DNA of 7,999 nt, taken from contig DAWS01000020.1 in NCBI GenBank assembly GCA_002506025.1, positions 7,653 to 15,651 on the forward strand, written 5' to 3'. The translations under genes and the position numbers were made by a program. The notes below the pieces were generated by a model, which saw only the letters and a program-made list of their open reading frames with translations, made no database searches and was not told the origin of the DNA. Below, piece after piece: positions 6,587 through 7,999 of this stretch (position 1 is the stretch's first letter; each line of letters starts with the position of its first letter). Source of the DNA: Euryarchaeota archaeon UBA111. GTDB taxonomy: Archaea; Thermoplasmatota; Poseidoniia; Poseidoniales; Poseidoniaceae.

Positions 6587-7999
6587 TCACTTCTTGTTCT
6601 TGGCTAATTCTTTTGCCTGTTTGGCCCACTCATCACGCTTAACACGACCGGGGAAGAACTCAATTGCTTTGTTGACTTCTTCCTCAATCTTTGGCGTCAT
6701 ATTGCCGACCTGGGCAAAGGTGTAGATACCAAGAGCATACAACTTGTCAGCGATGAAAGGACCTATTCCCTTGATGGTCTGTAGGTCATCTTTTTCGTCA
6801 AACGTAGCAACACCTAGCGTGTCGAAATCAATTGTTTCCGCCTTTTGCGCAATTCGCTCAAGTTCTTCTGCCTCCTTTACTGCCTTCTCATCAAGTTTAG
6901 CATCCTCACCAAGCAAAATCTTTGCTTGAGCAACCCATTGATCTCGCTTTACGCGACCTGGGAAGAACTCGATGGCTTCGTTAACTTGCGTCTCGAGTTT
7001 AGCAGTCATATTGGCTATTTGCCGATAAGTAGTGATACCCAATGCATTCAACTTTTCCTCAATAAATGGTCCAATTCCCTTGATAACTTGCAGATCATCT
7101 CTCACCATAACTACAGATGCTTTGCCAAAGACTCTGGTTATGCCGCCAACACCAGTTAGCGTATTACCGTCTTTACCTGTCCAGGTTATCATTGTCGACC
7201 CCTTATCATCGGTAATTGCAGCACTTCCTGCATCGGCAAACTCCTTTGCATCAGCAACCTCCAATGTCTTAGCGCCTTTCTTAACTTCAGACTTCAACTT
7301 GGTTGATGAAGCAACTCCAAGCACCTTGAAGTCAATACTCTTGGCACGGGACTTAACACGCTTGATTTCCTCTTGCTTTTTGGCTTCCTTAGTGGTTGCA
7401 GGTTTTTTGCTTGCTGCTTTTTGGGCCTTTTCTGCATCAGCTTTGGCCTTCTTTTCAGCTGCCTCGGCTTCCTTCTTGGCCTTGGCCTCTGCTTCTGCTT
7501 TAGCCTTCTTTTCAGCCGCTTCTGCTTCCTTCTTTGCTTTGGCTTCGGCTGCTTTCTTAGCCTTGTCTGCTTCTGCTTTGGCCTTCTTTTCAGCTGCCTC
7601 AGCTTCCTTCTTTGCTTTAGCCTCTGCTTCAGCCTTTGCCTTCTTTTCAGCTGCTTCTGCTTCCTTCTTTGCTTTGGCTTCTGCTTCGGCCTTAGCCTTC
7701 TTTTCAGCCGCTTCTGCTTCCTTCTTGGCCTTTTCCTCTGCTTCTGCTTTGGCCTTCTTTTCAGCTGCCTCGGCTTCCTTCTTGGCTTTGGCTTCGGCTG
7801 CTTTCTTAGCCTTGTCTGCTTCTGCTTTAGCCTTCTTCTCGGCCGCCTTTGCTTCCTTTTCAGCCTGCTTCTTGGCTTTCTCTTCCGCTTCCGCCTCGGC
7901 GACTGCTGCCAATGCTGCTGCTTCAGCTAGTTTGGCGGCTTCAGCCTCTTCTGCCGCTAAGCGTGCCTGTTCCTCCGCCTCAGCGGCTGCTGCTGCTTC
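6587..7999 (-). CDS. Ala/Glu/Lys coiled-coil protein with tandem HHH domains (5' end outside window)
   Basis: The frame is open to the right edge, so the N-terminus is missing; an internal TTG at 7912 is probably not the start. Of the 470 visible residues, the first ~195 are almost pure Ala, Glu and Lys, forming a long charged helix like the TolA stalk. A basic hinge (KKPATTKEAKKQEEIKRVKSRAK) follows. Then come a short IDFKVLGVA motif (222-230), a beta-rich segment (about 239-299) and a helix-hairpin-helix domain with DDLQVIKGIGPF (301-362). A charged linker follows, then a second motif IDFDTLGVA (390-398), and a second HHH domain with KGIGPF (404-465) ending in KNKK. The two HHH domains share 44 of 62 residues. 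KGIGP hairpins usually contact the DNA backbone, but this branch, ending FFPGRVKRD.W..QAK, is also found in proteins mislabelled as ribosomal L21 or fused to respiratory subunits, so DNA binding is not certain. The gene converges on the hydrolase with a 20-base gap. Confidence 0.85.
   Translation of the reverse strand, partial: EAAAAAEAEEQARLAAEEAEAAKLAEAAALAAVAEAEAEEKAKKQAEKEAKAAEKKAKAEADKAKKAAEAKAKKEAEAAEKKAKAEAEEKAKKEAEAAEKKAKAEAEAKAKKEAEAAEKKAKAEAEAKAKKEAEAAEKKAKAEADKAKKAAEAKAKKEAEAAEKKAKAEAEAKAKKEAEAAEKKAKADAEKAQKAASKKPATTKEAKKQEEIKRVKSRAKSIDFKVLGVASSTKLKSEVKKGAKTLEVADAKEFADAGSAAITDDKGSTMITWTGKDGNTLTGVGGITRVFGKASVVMVRDDLQVIKGIGPFIEEKLNALGITTYRQIANMTAKLETQVNEAIEFFPGRVKRDQWVAQAKILLGEDAKLDEKAVKEAEELERIAQKAETIDFDTLGVATFDEKDDLQTIKGIGPFIADKLYALGIYTFAQVGNMTPKIEEEVNKAIEFFPGRVKRDEWAKQAKELAKNKK
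6605..6790 (-). repeat. Second (C-terminal) HHH domain copy
   Basis: This encodes 62 residues from DDLQTIKGIG to QAKEL. It aligns without gaps to the copy at 6914-7099, with 44 identities. Invariant between copies are KGIGPFI, KL.ALGI.T, NMT.K.E, AIEFFPGRVKRD.W and QAK. The preceding linker in both copies carries an IDF..LGVA motif, so the duplicated unit is larger than the HHH fold. Confidence 0.8.
6914..7099 (-). repeat. First HHH domain copy
   Basis: This encodes 62 residues from DDLQVIKGIG to QAKIL, the partner of the copy at 6605-6790. It differs at 18 positions, mostly conservative or on the exposed side of helices, while the hairpin itself is unchanged. Both domains are therefore likely to be functional rather than one decaying. 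Confidence 0.8.
7103..7285 (-). other. Beta-rich segment inserted between the LGVA motif and first HHH domain
   Basis: Residues about 239-299 of the visible protein read VKKGAKTLEVADAKEFADAG, then SAAITDDKGSTMITWTGKDG, NTLTGVGGITRVFGKASVVMV. The pattern 'GA.TL.V.d...F...G...I......I.wtGk.gntLtGV' matches a small beta module I know from phage structural and bacterial surface proteins ('aGattitV.d.sgFp..G.i.ig.e.i.Yt.v.gn.ltgvtRG'). The second module (IDFDTLGVA to HHH) lacks it and has only five residues in its place. Its role here is unknown. Confidence 0.5.
7536..7579 (-). repeat. 44-bp exact repeat, copy A (partner at 7785-7828)
   Basis: This 44-base stretch, beginning GCTTTGGCTTCGGCTGCTTT on the + strand, recurs without a mismatch 249 bases away at 7785-7828. 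Each copy lies in one of the two 78-bp units. The surrounding 57-bp units differ at several silent positions, so this points to a recent duplication or gene conversion of the 78-bp unit within the stalk. Confidence 0.75.
7785..7828 (-). repeat. 44-bp exact repeat, copy B (partner at 7536-7579)
   Basis: Second copy of the exact 44-base repeat, offset by 249 bases (one 78-bp step plus three 57-bp steps). Recombination between the copies would delete or add 83 codons in frame, altering stalk length without breaking the gene. Confidence 0.75.

Larger units (their letters stand above)
7446..7843 (-). repeat. Tandem 57/78-bp repeat array encoding the Ala/Glu/Lys stalk
   Basis: The landmark GCCTTCTTTTCAGC on the + strand (A-E-K-K-A on the coding strand) starts at 7446, 7503, 7581, 7638, 7695 and 7752, with a diverged copy (GCCTTCTTCTCGGC) at 7830. 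The steps are 57, 78, 57, 57, 57 and 78 bases, i.e. 19-residue units and 26-residue units; the longer ones carry one extra heptad, KAKKAAE-like. The 19-residue core is EAEAAEKKAKAEAEAKAKK. The repeats vary at third codon positions, so most are old, apart from one near-perfect block noted separately. Confidence 0.8.

Noticed and set aside
7373..7930. + strand open frame of 185 codons, rich in Phe, Cys, Leu and Gly
   Set aside because: It is the antisense shadow of the Ala/Glu/Lys repeat; the codon bias of the repeat removes stops on the opposite strand. It has no promoter or ribosome site.
6587..7999. Histone H1-like or chromatin protein reading of the Lys/Ala-rich region
   Set aside because: Glu is nearly as frequent as Lys and alternates with it, so the stalk is close to charge-balanced, as in a TolA-like helix rather than a DNA-coating tail.

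Overview
The window most likely comes from an archaeon, and a marine planktonic euryarchaeon (Poseidoniales / Marine Group II-like) is my best guess. The evidence is a clear archaeal-type TATA box about 34 bases before a gene with no Shine-Dalgarno site (leaderless or nearly so), and Shine-Dalgarno sites of the form GGTGGT(C), which pair with the archaeal/bacterial 16S tail through one G-U. The gene content also fits: a glycosyltransferase and FkbM methyltransferase next to each other, a giant multi-spanning membrane protein with no recognisable family, and an Ala/Glu/Lys coiled-coil protein ending in tandem KGIGP helix-hairpin-helix domains. The lineage is an inference from gene style, not from a marker gene.

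Layout, left to right. Bases 1-228 are the C-terminal end of a GT4-type glycosyltransferase on the + strand. It converges, with a 10-base gap, on a two-gene minus-strand operon (1603 down to 239): a two-helix membrane protein of unknown function, then an FkbM-family methyltransferase. A 210-base divergent region (1604-1813) separates that operon from a 3.8-kb + strand gene (1814-5593) encoding a 1259-residue protein with roughly 35 membrane segments. The divergent region holds a TATA box for the large gene, a weak TATA-like box for the operon, a perfect 9-bp inverted repeat over the predicted start site of the large gene, and a second copy of the half-site near the operon promoter. Next on the + strand is an HSL-family alpha/beta hydrolase (about 5661-6566) with a non-ATG start. 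It converges, with a 20-base gap, on a minus-strand gene (7999 down to 6587, 5' end outside the window) encoding the coiled-coil/HHH protein.

Taken together, the glycosyltransferase, the methyltransferase and the two membrane proteins suggest a cell-surface locus, with glycan synthesis and capping beside membrane proteins of unknown role. The hydrolase and the HHH protein look like ordinary neighbours. The window is densely coded: no gene-free stretch exceeds 210 bases, and I saw no RNA gene, CRISPR array, insertion sequence or attachment site. The most notable items are the giant membrane protein with its palindromic operator-like element, and the HHH protein, whose duplicated module carries a beta-rich insertion and a long 57/78-bp repeat array.
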